Shown here piece after piece: positions 7,156 through 16,700 of a stretch of DNA of 64,000 nt. Within the stretch, counting starts at the first letter, position 1. Every line of letters begins with the position of its first letter. The notes under the pieces are model-generated. The model saw only the letters and a list, made by a program, of their open reading frames with translations. It did no database searches and was not told where the DNA came from. The position numbers and the translations under genes were made by a program. Origin of the DNA: Allobosea thiooxidans (lineage in GTDB: Bacteria > Pseudomonadota > Alphaproteobacteria > Rhizobiales > Beijerinckiaceae); assembly GCF_900168195.1 (NCBI RefSeq), contig NZ_FUYX01000002.1:503501-567500 (forward strand), in the 5' to 3' direction.

Positions 7156-8751
7156 ATGTTGATCCGATTTGCCCGCGCCGCTCTGGCGGGCTCGCTTCTG
7201 CTCGGCTCCGCCGTGACATCGGGGCAGGCCGCGACGCCCAAGGACGTCTTCGTCATGGCGAGCGACCTCACGACCTTCATCACTTTCGATCCGGCCGCAG
7301 CCAACGAGTCGTTCCCCAACGAATTGCTGCGGCAGATGTGCACGCCGCTGCTGTCGCTCGACCATCAGGACCCATCGAAAGTGGTCGCGGGCCTCGCCGA
7401 GACATGGTCGAATTCCCCGGACGGCAAGACGTGGACGTTCTCCATCCGGCGCGGCATGGTCTTCGCCTCGGGCAAGCCGGTGACGTCGTCGAGCGTCGCC
7501 TGGTCGATGCGCCGGTCGATGAAGCTGAACCTCGTCACCGCCAGCCTGATGCGCGACTGGGGGCTGAGTTCGCCGGACCAGATCGCGACGCCGGACGACC
7601 ATACGCTCGTCATCACCCTGACGAAGGATCTCGCGCCGTCGATTACGCCTTTCGCCTTTACCAATCACCGCCTGGGCGCGGCGCTCGACGCAGACACGGT
7701 GATGGCGCATGAGAAGGACGGCGATCTCGGCGCCGGCTGGCTGAACACCAATGTCGCCTGCTACGGCCCCTACCGCCTGAACACGCTGCGTGCTCAGGAA
7801 GTGGTGATCCTGGAAGGCTATCCGAAATTCTGGAGCGGGGCGCCGGCGATGAAGCGGATCATCGTGCGGCATGTGCCGGAGCCGGGCGCGCAGCGGCTGC
7901 TGCTCGAGAAGAACGACATCGACTACGCCAAGTCGGTCGAGGCCTCGTCCCTGGCGGCGATGGTCGCCAATCCGGATCTGCGCTTCCAGTTCAAGCCGCG
8001 GCTCGACAGCGTCTATCTCGCGCTCAACCAGAAGGACCCGGTCCTCACCAATCCGAAGGTGATCGAGGCCTTCCGCTACCTGATCGACTACCAGGGCCTG
8101 AGCGAGACGGTGCAGAAGGGGCGTGCCGAAATCCGTCAGAGCTTCGTGCCCGCCGGCGTGTTCGGGGCGCTGCCGAAAGGCGAGGACCCCTATCGGCTCG
8201 ATATCGCCAAGGCGAAGGCCCTGCTGGCCGAGGCGGGCTATGGCGACGGGTTCAAGAAGACCATCCTGACGATGACGAACTACCCGTTCCCGGACCTGGC
8301 GCAGAACCTGCAGCAGAATGCGGCGAAGGCCGGCGTGACGCTGGAGGTCCGGACCATGGCGACGGCCCAGCTCTACACGCTGATGCGCAGCCGCGACTTC
8401 CAGATGCTGATGGCGGTCTATGACTACGACTATCCCGACGCCAACGACATGGCGCTGCGGATGGCCTACAACCCCGACAACAGCGACGCGGCGAAGGCCA
8501 CCAATTTCCTCGCCTGGCGCGCCGCCTGGGCACCGGGCGCTTGGTTCAAGGAGCAGGTCGAGACCGCCCAGCGCGAGCGCGATCCGGCCAAGCGCACGGC
8601 GCTCTATGCCGAGCTGCAGCGCCGCCACATGCAGGAATCGCCGATCATCGGCATCTTCCAGCGGCTGGGCGCGATGGCCCTGCACAAGCGGGTCAAGCGC
8701 TTCGACTATAACGGCGCGGAAATCTTCTACGACACGATCCAGAAGGACTGA
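7156..8751 (+). CDS. Peptide/nickel-type ABC transporter substrate-binding protein (SBP_bac_5)
   Basis: A 531-residue periplasmic receptor of the DppA/OppA class. A cleavable signal peptide is visible (LAGSLLLGSAVTSGQAA, cleavage near 25). The family segment DPSKVVAGLAETWSNSPDGKTWTF occurs near residue 75, followed by the RYLIDYQGL and AEAGYGDGF regions of lobe II. It delivers an oligopeptide, opine or similar ligand to the permease pair encoded next. The first of five genes in one operon, with 3-base gaps or overlaps between the members. The only sizeable upstream region carries the inverted repeat at 7026-7054. The ligand cannot be predicted from sequence alone. Confidence 0.92.
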   Translation: MLIRFARAALAGSLLLGSAVTSGQAATPKDVFVMASDLTTFITFDPAAANESFPNELLRQMCTPLLSLDHQDPSKVVAGLAETWSNSPDGKTWTFSIRRGMVFASGKPVTSSSVAWSMRRSMKLNLVTASLMRDWGLSSPDQIATPDDHTLVITLTKDLAPSITPFAFTNHRLGAALDADTVMAHEKDGDLGAGWLNTNVACYGPYRLNTLRAQEVVILEGYPKFWSGAPAMKRIIVRHVPEPGAQRLLLEKNDIDYAKSVEASSLAAMVANPDLRFQFKPRLDSVYLALNQKDPVLTNPKVIEAFRYLIDYQGLSETVQKGRAEIRQSFVPAGVFGALPKGEDPYRLDIAKAKALLAEAGYGDGFKKTILTMTNYPFPDLAQNLQQNAAKAGVTLEVRTMATAQLYTLMRSRDFQMLMAVYDYDYPDANDMALRMAYNPDNSDAAKATNFLAWRAAWAPGAWFKEQVETAQRERDPAKRTALYAELQRRHMQESPIIGIFQRLGAMALHKRVKRFDYNGAEIFYDTIQKD

Positions 8752-8754
8752 GTC

Positions 8755-9816
8755 GTGAGCTCCCTGACCGATCTCGCGCCGCGGCGGCCTGTCCGCGCGC
8801 GCCTGCCGCGCCGGGTGCTCCCCATCCTGCGCGGCAGCCTCTCCATCGCGCTCACCCTGCTCGGCCTGCTGGCCCTGACCTTCTTCATCGGCCGCGTGCT
8901 GCCCTTCGACCCGATCGCCGCCGTGGTCGGCGAGAAGGCCGATGCCAGCGTCTACGAGACCGTGCGCGCCAGACTGGGTCTCGACCAGCCGCTCTACGTC
9001 CAGTTCGGCCTGTTCCTGCGCGACATGCTGAGCGGGAATTTCGGACGAGCGATCTTCACCGGCAATGCCGTCGCCGATGATCTCAGGCACGTCATTCCCG
9101 CGACGGTCGAGCTCGCCACCGTCGCCATCATCATCGGCTGCGGGCTTGGCATTCCCTTCGGCGTCGCGGCTGCGGTCTATCGGGGGCGGCCGATCGACCA
9201 TGCCGTGCGGCTTCTGTCGCTGATCGGGCATTCGGTCCCGATCTTCTGGCTCGGCCTGATGGGGCTGATCGTTTTCTACGCCTGGCTCGGCTGGGTCGGC
9301 GGCTCCGGACGGGTCGACATCTTCTATCTCGACGCGGTGCCGCGGCGGACAGGCATGCTGCTGGTCGATTCCCTGCTGGCCGGCGACTGGGACGTCTTCG
9401 TCAGCGCGCTCAGGCACATCATCCTGCCGGCGCTCCTGCTCGGCTATTCGTCGATGGCCTATATCAGCCGCATGACCCGCAGCTTCATGCTCGACCAGCT
9501 CGGGCAGGAATATGTGACCACGGCACGGGTCAAGGGGCTGTCGCGGCGGCGCGTGGTCTGGGGGCATGCCTTCCGCAACGTGCTGGTCCAGCTCGCGACC
9601 ATCGTCGCGATCTCCTATGGCGGGTTGCTCGAAGGAGCGGTGCTCACCGAGACGGTCTTCGCCTGGCCCGGCTTCGGCCAGTACCTGACCACCGCGTTGA
9701 TGATCGGCGACATGAACGCCGTGCTCGCCTGCACCCTGATCGTCGGGTTGGTCTTCATTTGCCTGAACCTGATCACCGATCTCCTCTATCGCTTCCTGGA
9801 CCCGCGCACCCGATGA
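8755..9816 (+). CDS. ABC transporter permease, DppB family
   Basis: A 353-residue inner-membrane permease with about six transmembrane helices: the first is SLSIALTLLGLLALTFFIGRVL, with others near 125, 160, 215, 280 and 325. The ATPase-contact EAA-type loop is ARVKGLSRRRVVWGHAFRN. The N-terminal periplasmic loop LGLDQPLYVQFG is typical of DppB/OppB. The start is a GTG three bases after the receptor stop. Its last four bases overlap the next gene (ATGA), indicating translational coupling. Confidence 0.93.
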   Translation: MSSLTDLAPRRPVRARLPRRVLPILRGSLSIALTLLGLLALTFFIGRVLPFDPIAAVVGEKADASVYETVRARLGLDQPLYVQFGLFLRDMLSGNFGRAIFTGNAVADDLRHVIPATVELATVAIIIGCGLGIPFGVAAAVYRGRPIDHAVRLLSLIGHSVPIFWLGLMGLIVFYAWLGWVGGSGRVDIFYLDAVPRRTGMLLVDSLLAGDWDVFVSALRHIILPALLLGYSSMAYISRMTRSFMLDQLGQEYVTTARVKGLSRRRVVWGHAFRNVLVQLATIVAISYGGLLEGAVLTETVFAWPGFGQYLTTALMIGDMNAVLACTLIVGLVFICLNLITDLLYRFLDPRTR

Positions 9817-10730
9817 CGGTTCAATCCTTCGAACGCGACGCCTCGTTGCGAACCTGGCTCCTCGCCGAGGCGCCGGAATCCGGCTTCCAGGCCTGGTCGC
9901 AGAGCTTCTACCTCGCCTGGCTGCGCCTGGCCGCGAACCCGCTCGCGGTGATCGGCCTCGTCGTCCTGCTGGCACTCGGGCTGGTCGCCCTGATGGCGCC
10001 CTGGATCGCCACCCACTCGCCCTTCGACCAGGTCCTGACTGAGCGGCTCCAGCGCCCGAGTGCGGCGCATTGGCTGGGAACCGACGAGCTCGGCCGGGAC
10101 GTCTTCAGCCGCATCGTCTACGGCGCCCGGACCACGCTCTACATCGTCGGCCTCGTCGCCGTGATCGTCGGGCCGATCGGCCTGTGCATCGGCGCGACGG
10201 CCGGCTATCTCGGCGGCTGGGTCGAAGCGCTGCTGATGCGCATCACCGATATCTTCCTGTCCTTTCCGAGCCTGATCCTGGCGCTGGCGTTCGTCTCTGC
10301 GCTGGGGCCCAGCCTCGACAATGCGATCATTGCGATCGCGCTCTCGTCCTGGCCGGGCATCGCCCGCCTCGCACGGGCCGAGACGCTGACGATCCGCTCC
10401 AGCGACTATGTCGATGCCGTCCGCGTCATGGGCGCCTCGACGCCGCGGATCATCTTCAAGCATGTCATGCCGATGTGCCTGCCCTCGGTCGTCGTGCGGG
10501 TGACGCTGAGCATGGCCAGCGTCGCGCTGACGGCGGCTGGCCTCGGCTTCCTAGGCCTGGGTGCGCAGCCGCCGACGCCGGAATGGGGCGCCATGCTCTC
10601 GACCGCCCGGCAATACCTGCTCGAGCACTGGTATCTCGCCGCCATGCCCGGCCTTGCCATCCTGACCGTCAGCCTCGCCTTCAACCTGTTCGGCGACGGG
10701 CTGCGCGACATGCTGAACCCGCGCAGCTGA
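9813..10730 (+). CDS. ABC transporter permease, DppC family
   Basis: A 305-residue partner permease. The N-terminal OppC-type segment FYLAWLRLAANPLAVIGLVVLL is the first helix, followed by HWLGTDELGRDVFSRIVYGART, the hallmark of DppC proteins. The EAA loop is AVRVMGASTPRIIFKHVMPM. The ATG at 9813 overlaps the stop of the upstream permease gene by four bases. It should form the channel heterodimer with the DppB-like protein. Confidence 0.93.
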   Translation: MTVQSFERDASLRTWLLAEAPESGFQAWSQSFYLAWLRLAANPLAVIGLVVLLALGLVALMAPWIATHSPFDQVLTERLQRPSAAHWLGTDELGRDVFSRIVYGARTTLYIVGLVAVIVGPIGLCIGATAGYLGGWVEALLMRITDIFLSFPSLILALAFVSALGPSLDNAIIAIALSSWPGIARLARAETLTIRSSDYVDAVRVMGASTPRIIFKHVMPMCLPSVVVRVTLSMASVALTAAGLGFLGLGAQPPTPEWGAMLSTARQYLLEHWYLAAMPGLAILTVSLAFNLFGDGLRDMLNPRS

Positions 10731-10741
10731 AGGAGATGGCG

Positions 10742-11601
10742 ATGACTTCGAACAGCCCCATCCTCACCGTCGAGGATCTGCGCGTCGGCTTCCCGACGCC
10801 GCGCGGCACGGTGGAGGCCGTGCGCGGCATCAGCTTCGCGATCGGCCGCAACAAGGTCGGCATCGTCGGCGAATCCGGCTCCGGCAAGTCGATGACCGGC
10901 CGCGCGATCCTCAAGCTTCTGCCGGGCGGAGCGACCTCCAGCGTCAAGTCGATGAAGCTCGGGGACACCGATCTCGCGGGTCTCAGCGAAAGCGAGATGC
11001 TGGGCGTGCGCGGCAAGCGCATCTCGATGATCCTGCAGGACCCCAAATACTCGCTCAACCCGGTCATGCGGGTCGGGCATCAGATCGCCGAGGCCTTCCG
11101 CGTCCATCATCGTGCTTCCAAGGCTGAAGCGGAGGAGCGGGCACTGGAAATGCTTGCCGCGGTCCGCATCCGCGATCCCAGGCGCGTGTTCTCGCTCTAC
11201 CCGCACGAGGTTTCCGGCGGCATGGGGCAGCGCATCATGATTGCGATGATGCTGATCCCCGAGCCCGAGCTCATCATCGCGGACGAGCCGACCTCGGCGC
11301 TCGACGTCACCGTCCGACTCCAGGTCCTGGCCATTCTGGACGAGCTCGTGACCACGCGCGGCATCGGCCTGATGTTCATCAGCCATGATCTCAACCTGGT
11401 TTCGACCTTCTGCGACGAGGTGCTGATCATGTATGCCGGGCGCATCGTCGAGCGCTGCCCCGCCGCGGAGCTGCACCAGGCGAAGCACCCCTATACGCGC
11501 GGGCTCCTGGCCTCGCTGCCCCGGCTCGAAGACGGCCATAAGCGCCTGCGGGTGCTGGAGCGCGACCCTTCCTGGCGCGACGAACCCATTCCGGCGGAAG
11601 C

Positions 11602-11605
<4 letters not shown>
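10742..11605 (+). CDS. ABC transporter ATPase, DppD family
   Basis: A 287-residue nucleotide-binding subunit. The Walker A is GESGSGKS, the signature is SGGMGQRIMIAMM, the Walker B is IIADEPTSALD and the switch His is in FISHDLN. The C-terminal HPYTRGLLASLPRL is the oligopeptide-transporter extension. AGGAG ends six bases before the ATG at 10742, which decides against the ATG at 10736. The stop overlaps the next ATPase start (ATGA). It pairs with the second ATPase to power import. Confidence 0.93.
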
Positions 11606-12372
<767 letters not shown>

Positions 12373-12457
12373 CCCGGTTCTGCGGGGGCAGAAGCCGTCC
12401 GGGCATCGCCTCCGGACGCAGTCGGGCGCTGCGATCCTGTCGCGCTAGGGGGGAGCC

Positions 12458-13396
12458 ATGGAGGTCAAATGGTTGGAGGATTTCCTCAGCCTGGCGAACA
12501 CGGCCAGCTTCTCCCGTTCCGCCGCCGAACGCCATGTCACCCAATCCGCCTTCAGCCGTCGCATCAGGCAATTGGAGGATTGGGTCGGGCTGCCCCTGAT
12601 CGACCGCGCCACCTATCCGGTCCGGCTGACTGCGGCAGGGGAGAGTTTTCGCGGGACGGCGCAGGAGTTGCTGCAGGACCTGCTGCGCGCCAGGGATAAT
12701 CTGCGGGAGAAGCAGGGCCTGCGCGCCAACACCCTGACTTTTGCAGCGCTCCACACCTTGTCGCTGACCTTCTTCCCGCAATGGCTGCGGCGCATCGAGC
12801 CTCGCTTCGGCGGGCTGCGGACGCGGGTGAGCGCCGACAATAACGGGATCGATTCCCTCGTGACCTCGCTGCGGGAAGGCGGCAGCGATTTCCTGTTGAT
12901 GTATTCGCATAGCGCGGTGCCGGTCTTCATCGGCGACAGCGACATCACCCATCGGCGTCTGGGGGACGAGCGCGTGATCCCTGTTTCCGCCCCCGATGCC
13001 AGCGGCCGCCCGCTTCATCGGATCGCGCCGGGAGCAGCGCCGCCGCGGCACCTCGCCTATGGCGCTGGGGCGTTCTTCAGCCATGCGCTGGCCGACCTGT
13101 TCGCGAGGCGGCCGCTCGAGCGCATCACGATCCACGAGAACACGATGTCTGAAGGCCTGAAGGCGATGGCGCTGGCCGGTTGGGGACTGGCCTGGATCCC
13201 GGAAAGCATCGTACGGCTCGATCTCGCCGGCGGGCAGCTCGTGCGCGCGGCCGATCCCAGCTGGGACCTGACGGTCGACATCAGGCTTTACCGATCCTTG
13301 TCGAACTCCCGTCCGGTCGTGGAGCAGTTTTGGCGCATCATCAGCGAGGAGCAGGCCGAGCCGCTCGACGTGAAACCGCAAATGGCGTGCGGTTGA
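12458..13396 (+). CDS. LysR-family transcriptional regulator (HypT-like)
   Basis: A 312-residue LysR regulator. The N-terminal winged helix-turn-helix reads FLSLANTASFSRSAAERHVTQSAFSRRIRQLE, here quoted in pieces: SFSRSAAE is the first helix and HVTQSAFSRRI the recognition helix. The TQSAFSRRI signature resembles the HypT/YjiE subgroup. The effector domain spans about 95-300. A GGGGGAG lies just upstream of the ATG. It follows the ABC operon in the same direction after 85 bp and probably regulates it, perhaps through the T-N11-A dyad at 7026-7054. The ligand is unknown. Confidence 0.9.
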   Translation: MEVKWLEDFLSLANTASFSRSAAERHVTQSAFSRRIRQLEDWVGLPLIDRATYPVRLTAAGESFRGTAQELLQDLLRARDNLREKQGLRANTLTFAALHTLSLTFFPQWLRRIEPRFGGLRTRVSADNNGIDSLVTSLREGGSDFLLMYSHSAVPVFIGDSDITHRRLGDERVIPVSAPDASGRPLHRIAPGAAPPRHLAYGAGAFFSHALADLFARRPLERITIHENTMSEGLKAMALAGWGLAWIPESIVRLDLAGGQLVRAADPSWDLTVDIRLYRSLSNSRPVVEQFWRIISEEQAEPLDVKPQMACG

Positions 13397-13621
13397 GTGC
13401 GTGGCCGGCCTCCTTCGAAAACCATCCTGACGCTTCGCCTTTGCAGAGAAGGCTCGTTGCGCTCGGAACGCGGCATTCCAAGGTGATATGTCCGTCGCCG
13501 CTTCCGGGTTTTTGATGCAGCCGCGGATGCCATTGTCGCTCGCAGGCTGCGTCGCCAGGCACCAGGTTTCGGCCAGCGGGATCAGCCCCGAGCGCTGTGG
13601 GATATTGGCAGCGAGCGCCTG

Positions 13622-13975
13622 TCAAAGAGACGCCTTCAGCTGTGCAATGACCGTTTCCAGTTCTCGTCGGTGCTCCCGGCAATCGAGAGCGGCCTCGATC
13701 GCCAGACCGCATTCCAGGACGCTTCGTTCGGCATATCTTGGCCCCGCGATCTGGAGGCCGACCGGCGGCCCGGAGCGAGCCAAGCCGTACGGCATCGTGA
13801 GGGCAGGCTGACCCGTCAGGTTGAACGGCAAGGTGAACGGCACGCCATCGCGCCAGCGGTCGTAATCGGGCGAGTGGTAGATTGTCTCCACCGGCGGCGC
13901 GACATGCGGCACGGTTGGCGTCAGCAGCAGGTCGTAGTCGCGGTGGAAGGCCGCAAACTCCCGGCGCGGCGGGGA
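13622..13975 (-). pseudogene. Amidase-signature enzyme, C-terminal remnant
   Basis: Translating the minus strand gives REFAAFHRDYDLLLTPTVPH, then PFTLPFNLTGQPALTMPYGL and PVGLQIAGPRYAERSVLECG, the conserved end of amidase-signature proteins (GatA/AtzF-like). A TGA stands in frame at about 13976, and the N-terminal two thirds with the Ser-Ser-Lys triad are missing. The intact frame has no plausible start with a ribosome-binding site. It lies between two LysR genes, its 5' end cut close to the end of the second one. This looks like a deletion remnant rather than a small functional protein. Confidence 0.75.
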
Positions 13976-13978
13976 TCA

Positions 13979-13995
13979 GGACGGTCAATCCGTCC
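13979..13995 (-). terminator. Short hairpin after the second LysR gene
   Basis: GGACGG-TCAAT-CCGTCC forms a 6-bp stem 18 bases past the LysR stop at 14014. There is no U-tract in the LysR direction; on the plus strand it is followed by TCTTTCTT. A weak terminator candidate. Confidence 0.3.
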
Positions 13996-14013
13996 TCTTT
14001 CTTACCGCGTGGG

Positions 14014-14961
14014 TCAGACACTGATCTCCTTCTCGCCTCCAGAAACGAGCTTGTTCGCCTCATCCTGCAGTGCGCGCACAAAGTTGCGGGCCATTACAGG
14101 TATTGCCCGCGTCTTCGAGAACACCACATGGGGCCGTGTTTCGATCTGCGGCCGAAATCTCACGATCCGCAGTTCGGGAAAGCCGCCGGCGAGCTTCGGA
14201 AACGCATCGACGAAGGCCACTCCCGCGCCAGCCTGGACCAGCGTATAGGCCGTGCGCGTGTGGTTGACCGTGAAGCTCACCTGGAATGGCGTGCCGCTAT
14301 CCTCGAATGCAGCGCGCATGTGCCGGCCGGTATAGGTCTCCTCGGAAAATCCGATGATCGGATGTGACACGAGGTCCGCGGGCTTGAGCTGCCGGCGTGC
14401 GGCAAGCGGATCGTCGGCACGGACAATGCAGCCGACCTCGGCGCGGCACAGCTCGCTCGCCTCGAGGTCCAGCCCGGTCGGCGCTACGTCGACAACCCCG
14501 AGATCGACCTGATGCGTCGCCACGGCATCGATGGCGTGGCGCGTGTTCATCGAGCGGATGTCGAAACGCAGGCCTGGATGCTGCCGGTGGAACTTCGCGA
14601 CGGCATTGCCGACCAGCGTCGTCGACAAGGTCGTGACGGTGGCGATCGTGATCCTGCCGCTGAACCCGTCCCGGATCTCGTCGGCCAGGTCCTGGATCGC
14701 CTGCACATTGCTGAACAGGCGCTCGACCTCGGGCAGCAGGGACTCGGCCTCGGGCGTCAGCTGCAGGCGCCCGTTCGCGCGGAAGAACAGCGGCAGGTCG
14801 ATACTCGCTTCGAGCAGGCGCACGGATTTGGTGACCGCCGGCTGGGACACATGAAGCATGCGTGCAGCCGCCGAAATCGAGCCTGTCTTCACGACCGCGC
14901 GGAAGACGGCGAGGTATCGGACATTGAGCACGGCGCTTCTCCCCATAACTTTGAGTTTCAT
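14014..14961 (-). CDS. LysR-family transcriptional regulator, divergent from the ligase operon
   Basis: A 315-residue LysR regulator. The helix-turn-helix contains TGSISAAARMLHVSQPAVTKSVRLLE (quoted here only by its parts SISAAARML and SQPAVTKSV), near residues 28-55. The periplasmic-binding-like effector domain starts at about 100 (GRITIATVTTLSTTLVG). It is transcribed away from the AMP-ligase operon across a 98-bp gap that contains a dyad, the standard LysR arrangement, so it most likely controls that operon. The start could also be a downstream ATG at residue 7. Confidence 0.9.
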   Translation of the reverse strand: MKLKVMGRSAVLNVRYLAVFRAVVKTGSISAAARMLHVSQPAVTKSVRLLEASIDLPLFFRANGRLQLTPEAESLLPEVERLFSNVQAIQDLADEIRDGFSGRITIATVTTLSTTLVGNAVAKFHRQHPGLRFDIRSMNTRHAIDAVATHQVDLGVVDVAPTGLDLEASELCRAEVGCIVRADDPLAARRQLKPADLVSHPIIGFSEETYTGRHMRAAFEDSGTPFQVSFTVNHTRTAYTLVQAGAGVAFVDAFPKLAGGFPELRIVRFRPQIETRPHVVFSKTRAIPVMARNFVRALQDEANKLVSGGEKEISV

Positions 14962-14976
14962 GAAGCCTAATAGACG

Positions 14977-14992
14977 ATATTGGACGTAATAT
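14977..14992. promoter_or_regulatory. Dyad ATATT-N6-AATAT in the LysR/ligase divergent region
   Basis: A perfect 5-bp inverted repeat lies 16 bases from the LysR start codon, the most AT-rich point of the gap. Divergent LysR genes usually autoregulate from such a site. It does not match T-N11-A exactly, so the assignment is tentative. Confidence 0.35.
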
Positions 14993-15059
14993 TTTGTGCG
15001 TCATAGGCTCCACGGAGTTCGAGGCCCTGTGAACCTCGAGTTCGGCGGAAGGGACGCCC

Positions 15060-16700
15060 GTGTCGAGACGAGAAGACATCATCGCGCTGCCGGTGCCGAC
15101 GGTGGAGGAGCGGATCCGGCAGATCGAGGCGGAACCGCTGCCTGCCAATATCGGTACATTGCTCGAGGAAGCGGCGGCGGAGGTGCCCGGCCGGCTCGCC
15201 TGGAACTTCTTCGAGAGCAACGAACGGGTCACTTACCGGGACCTGGTTCGGCGCGTGCACGCATTGGCCAACAGTCTTGCGCAGGTCGGCATAAGACAGG
15301 GCGATCATGTCGCGGTCATGCTCCCCAATGTCGAGGCGATGCCGCTCAGCTGGCTCGCACTCACCCTGATGGGCGCGACGATGGTGCCCTGCAACATCGC
15401 CTATACCGCGCGTGAAGTGGCCTATGTGGCGGATAACGGCGACGTCTCGTGGATCATCATCGACGCCGAATGCCTGCCGGTGCTGGAGAGCCTCTCGCCG
15501 CTGCCGGGCAAGCTGGCGAGCGAGCGCGTCATCGTCGTCGGCGACCGGTCCGCAAAATACCTGCGATGGGAGGAGATCGCGGCATCGGGCGAGGGACGTC
15601 ACCAGCCGGCAAAGGCCGTGCAGCTCGATAACCTCGCCAACATCCAGTACACCTCGGGCACGACCGGCTTCCCGAAAGGGTGCATGCTGTCGCACCGCTA
15701 TTGGTTGACGACCAGCAAGGTCAACGCGCGGCGCGACGGGCTGAAGTACCGCAACATCCTCTGCCCGACGCCGTTTTTCTACATGGACCCGCAATGGCTG
15801 CTGCTGATGGCGTTCCATCAGCGTGCGACGCTGCATGTCGCGCGGCGCCAGAGCCCGAGCCGGTTCATGCAGTGGGTGCGCGACTACGAGATCAATTTCT
15901 GCCTGCTGCCCTATCTGGTGCTGAAGCAGCCGCCGTCGCCCGACGACAAGAAGCACGCACTGATGCGCTGCAATGTCTACGGCATTCCGCAGAACATCCA
16001 TGCCGAGCTGGAGGAGCGCTTCGATCTGATCGCGCGAGAAGCGTTCGGCATGACCGAGGCGGGGACCTGTCTGTTCATGCCGATCCAGGCGGCGGACATG
16101 ACCGGCTCCGGCTCCTGCGGCAAGCCCGGGCCCTTCCGCCAGGCGCGCATCGTCGGCGAGGACGGCAAGCCCGTCGCGCAGGGCGAGATCGGCGAGCTGC
16201 AAATCCGCGGCCCCGGCATGCTGCAGGGCTATTACAAGAATCCCGAAGCGACCAACGCCGCATTCGACGGGGACTGGTTCCGCACCGGCGATCTGTTCCG
16301 CCAGGACGAGCGCGGATACTACTACATCGTCGGACGGGTGAAGGACATGGTGCGGCGCGCCGGCGAGAACATCGCCGCGCGCGAGGTCGAAGCGGTGATC
16401 ACCGGCCTGCCGCAGGTCGTCGAAGTCGGCGTCATCCCCGTGCCGGACGAGACACGGGGCGAGGAGGTCAAGGCCTGCATCGTGCTGCAGCCGGGCCTGT
16501 CGGCCGGCGACGTGCCGCCGCATGTCATCTTCGAGCACTGCACGTCGCGCCTCGCCGCATTCAAGGTGCCGCGCTACCTCGCCTATGTCGACGAGCTGCC
16601 GAAGACGCCGTCCGGAAAGGTCGCGAAAGGCACCCTCAAGTCGATGAGCACCGATCCGACGGCCGGAAGCTACGACCGCGTGCAGGAGAAATGGCGATGA
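15060..16700 (+). CDS. AMP-forming acyl-CoA synthetase / ligase (ANL superfamily)
   Basis: A 546-residue adenylate-forming enzyme that should activate a carboxylic acid as acyl-AMP and then as the CoA thioester. The nucleotide loop is YTSGTTGFPKG (near 200), the adenine-binding segment is AFGMTEAG, the hinge region is GDWFRTGDLF...GRVKDMVRRAGENI, and the C-terminal catalytic Lys is in TPSGKVAKG. The start is GTG at 15060 with GAAGGGA upstream. It heads a run of six closely spaced genes with an amidohydrolase-fold protein and a complete PotDABC-type importer, so its acid may be what the transporter brings in. The substrate is not readable. Confidence 0.92.
   Translation: MSRREDIIALPVPTVEERIRQIEAEPLPANIGTLLEEAAAEVPGRLAWNFFESNERVTYRDLVRRVHALANSLAQVGIRQGDHVAVMLPNVEAMPLSWLALTLMGATMVPCNIAYTAREVAYVADNGDVSWIIIDAECLPVLESLSPLPGKLASERVIVVGDRSAKYLRWEEIAASGEGRHQPAKAVQLDNLANIQYTSGTTGFPKGCMLSHRYWLTTSKVNARRDGLKYRNILCPTPFFYMDPQWLLLMAFHQRATLHVARRQSPSRFMQWVRDYEINFCLLPYLVLKQPPSPDDKKHALMRCNVYGIPQNIHAELEERFDLIAREAFGMTEAGTCLFMPIQAADMTGSGSCGKPGPFRQARIVGEDGKPVAQGEIGELQIRGPGMLQGYYKNPEATNAAFDGDWFRTGDLFRQDERGYYYIVGRVKDMVRRAGENIAAREVEAVITGLPQVVEVGVIPVPDETRGEEVKACIVLQPGLSAGDVPPHVIFEHCTSRLAAFKVPRYLAYVDELPKTPSGKVAKGTLKSMSTDPTAGSYDRVQEKWR

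Noticed and set aside
7075..9975. A 966-codon open frame on the minus strand
   Set aside because: It lies opposite the receptor and permease genes, is rich in Arg/Gln/Asp/His as expected from the reverse of GC-rich codons, and has no family match or ribosome-binding site.
13397..13621. Gene remnant between the first LysR gene and the amidase remnant
   Set aside because: Short frames on both strands give no recognisable motif or start.
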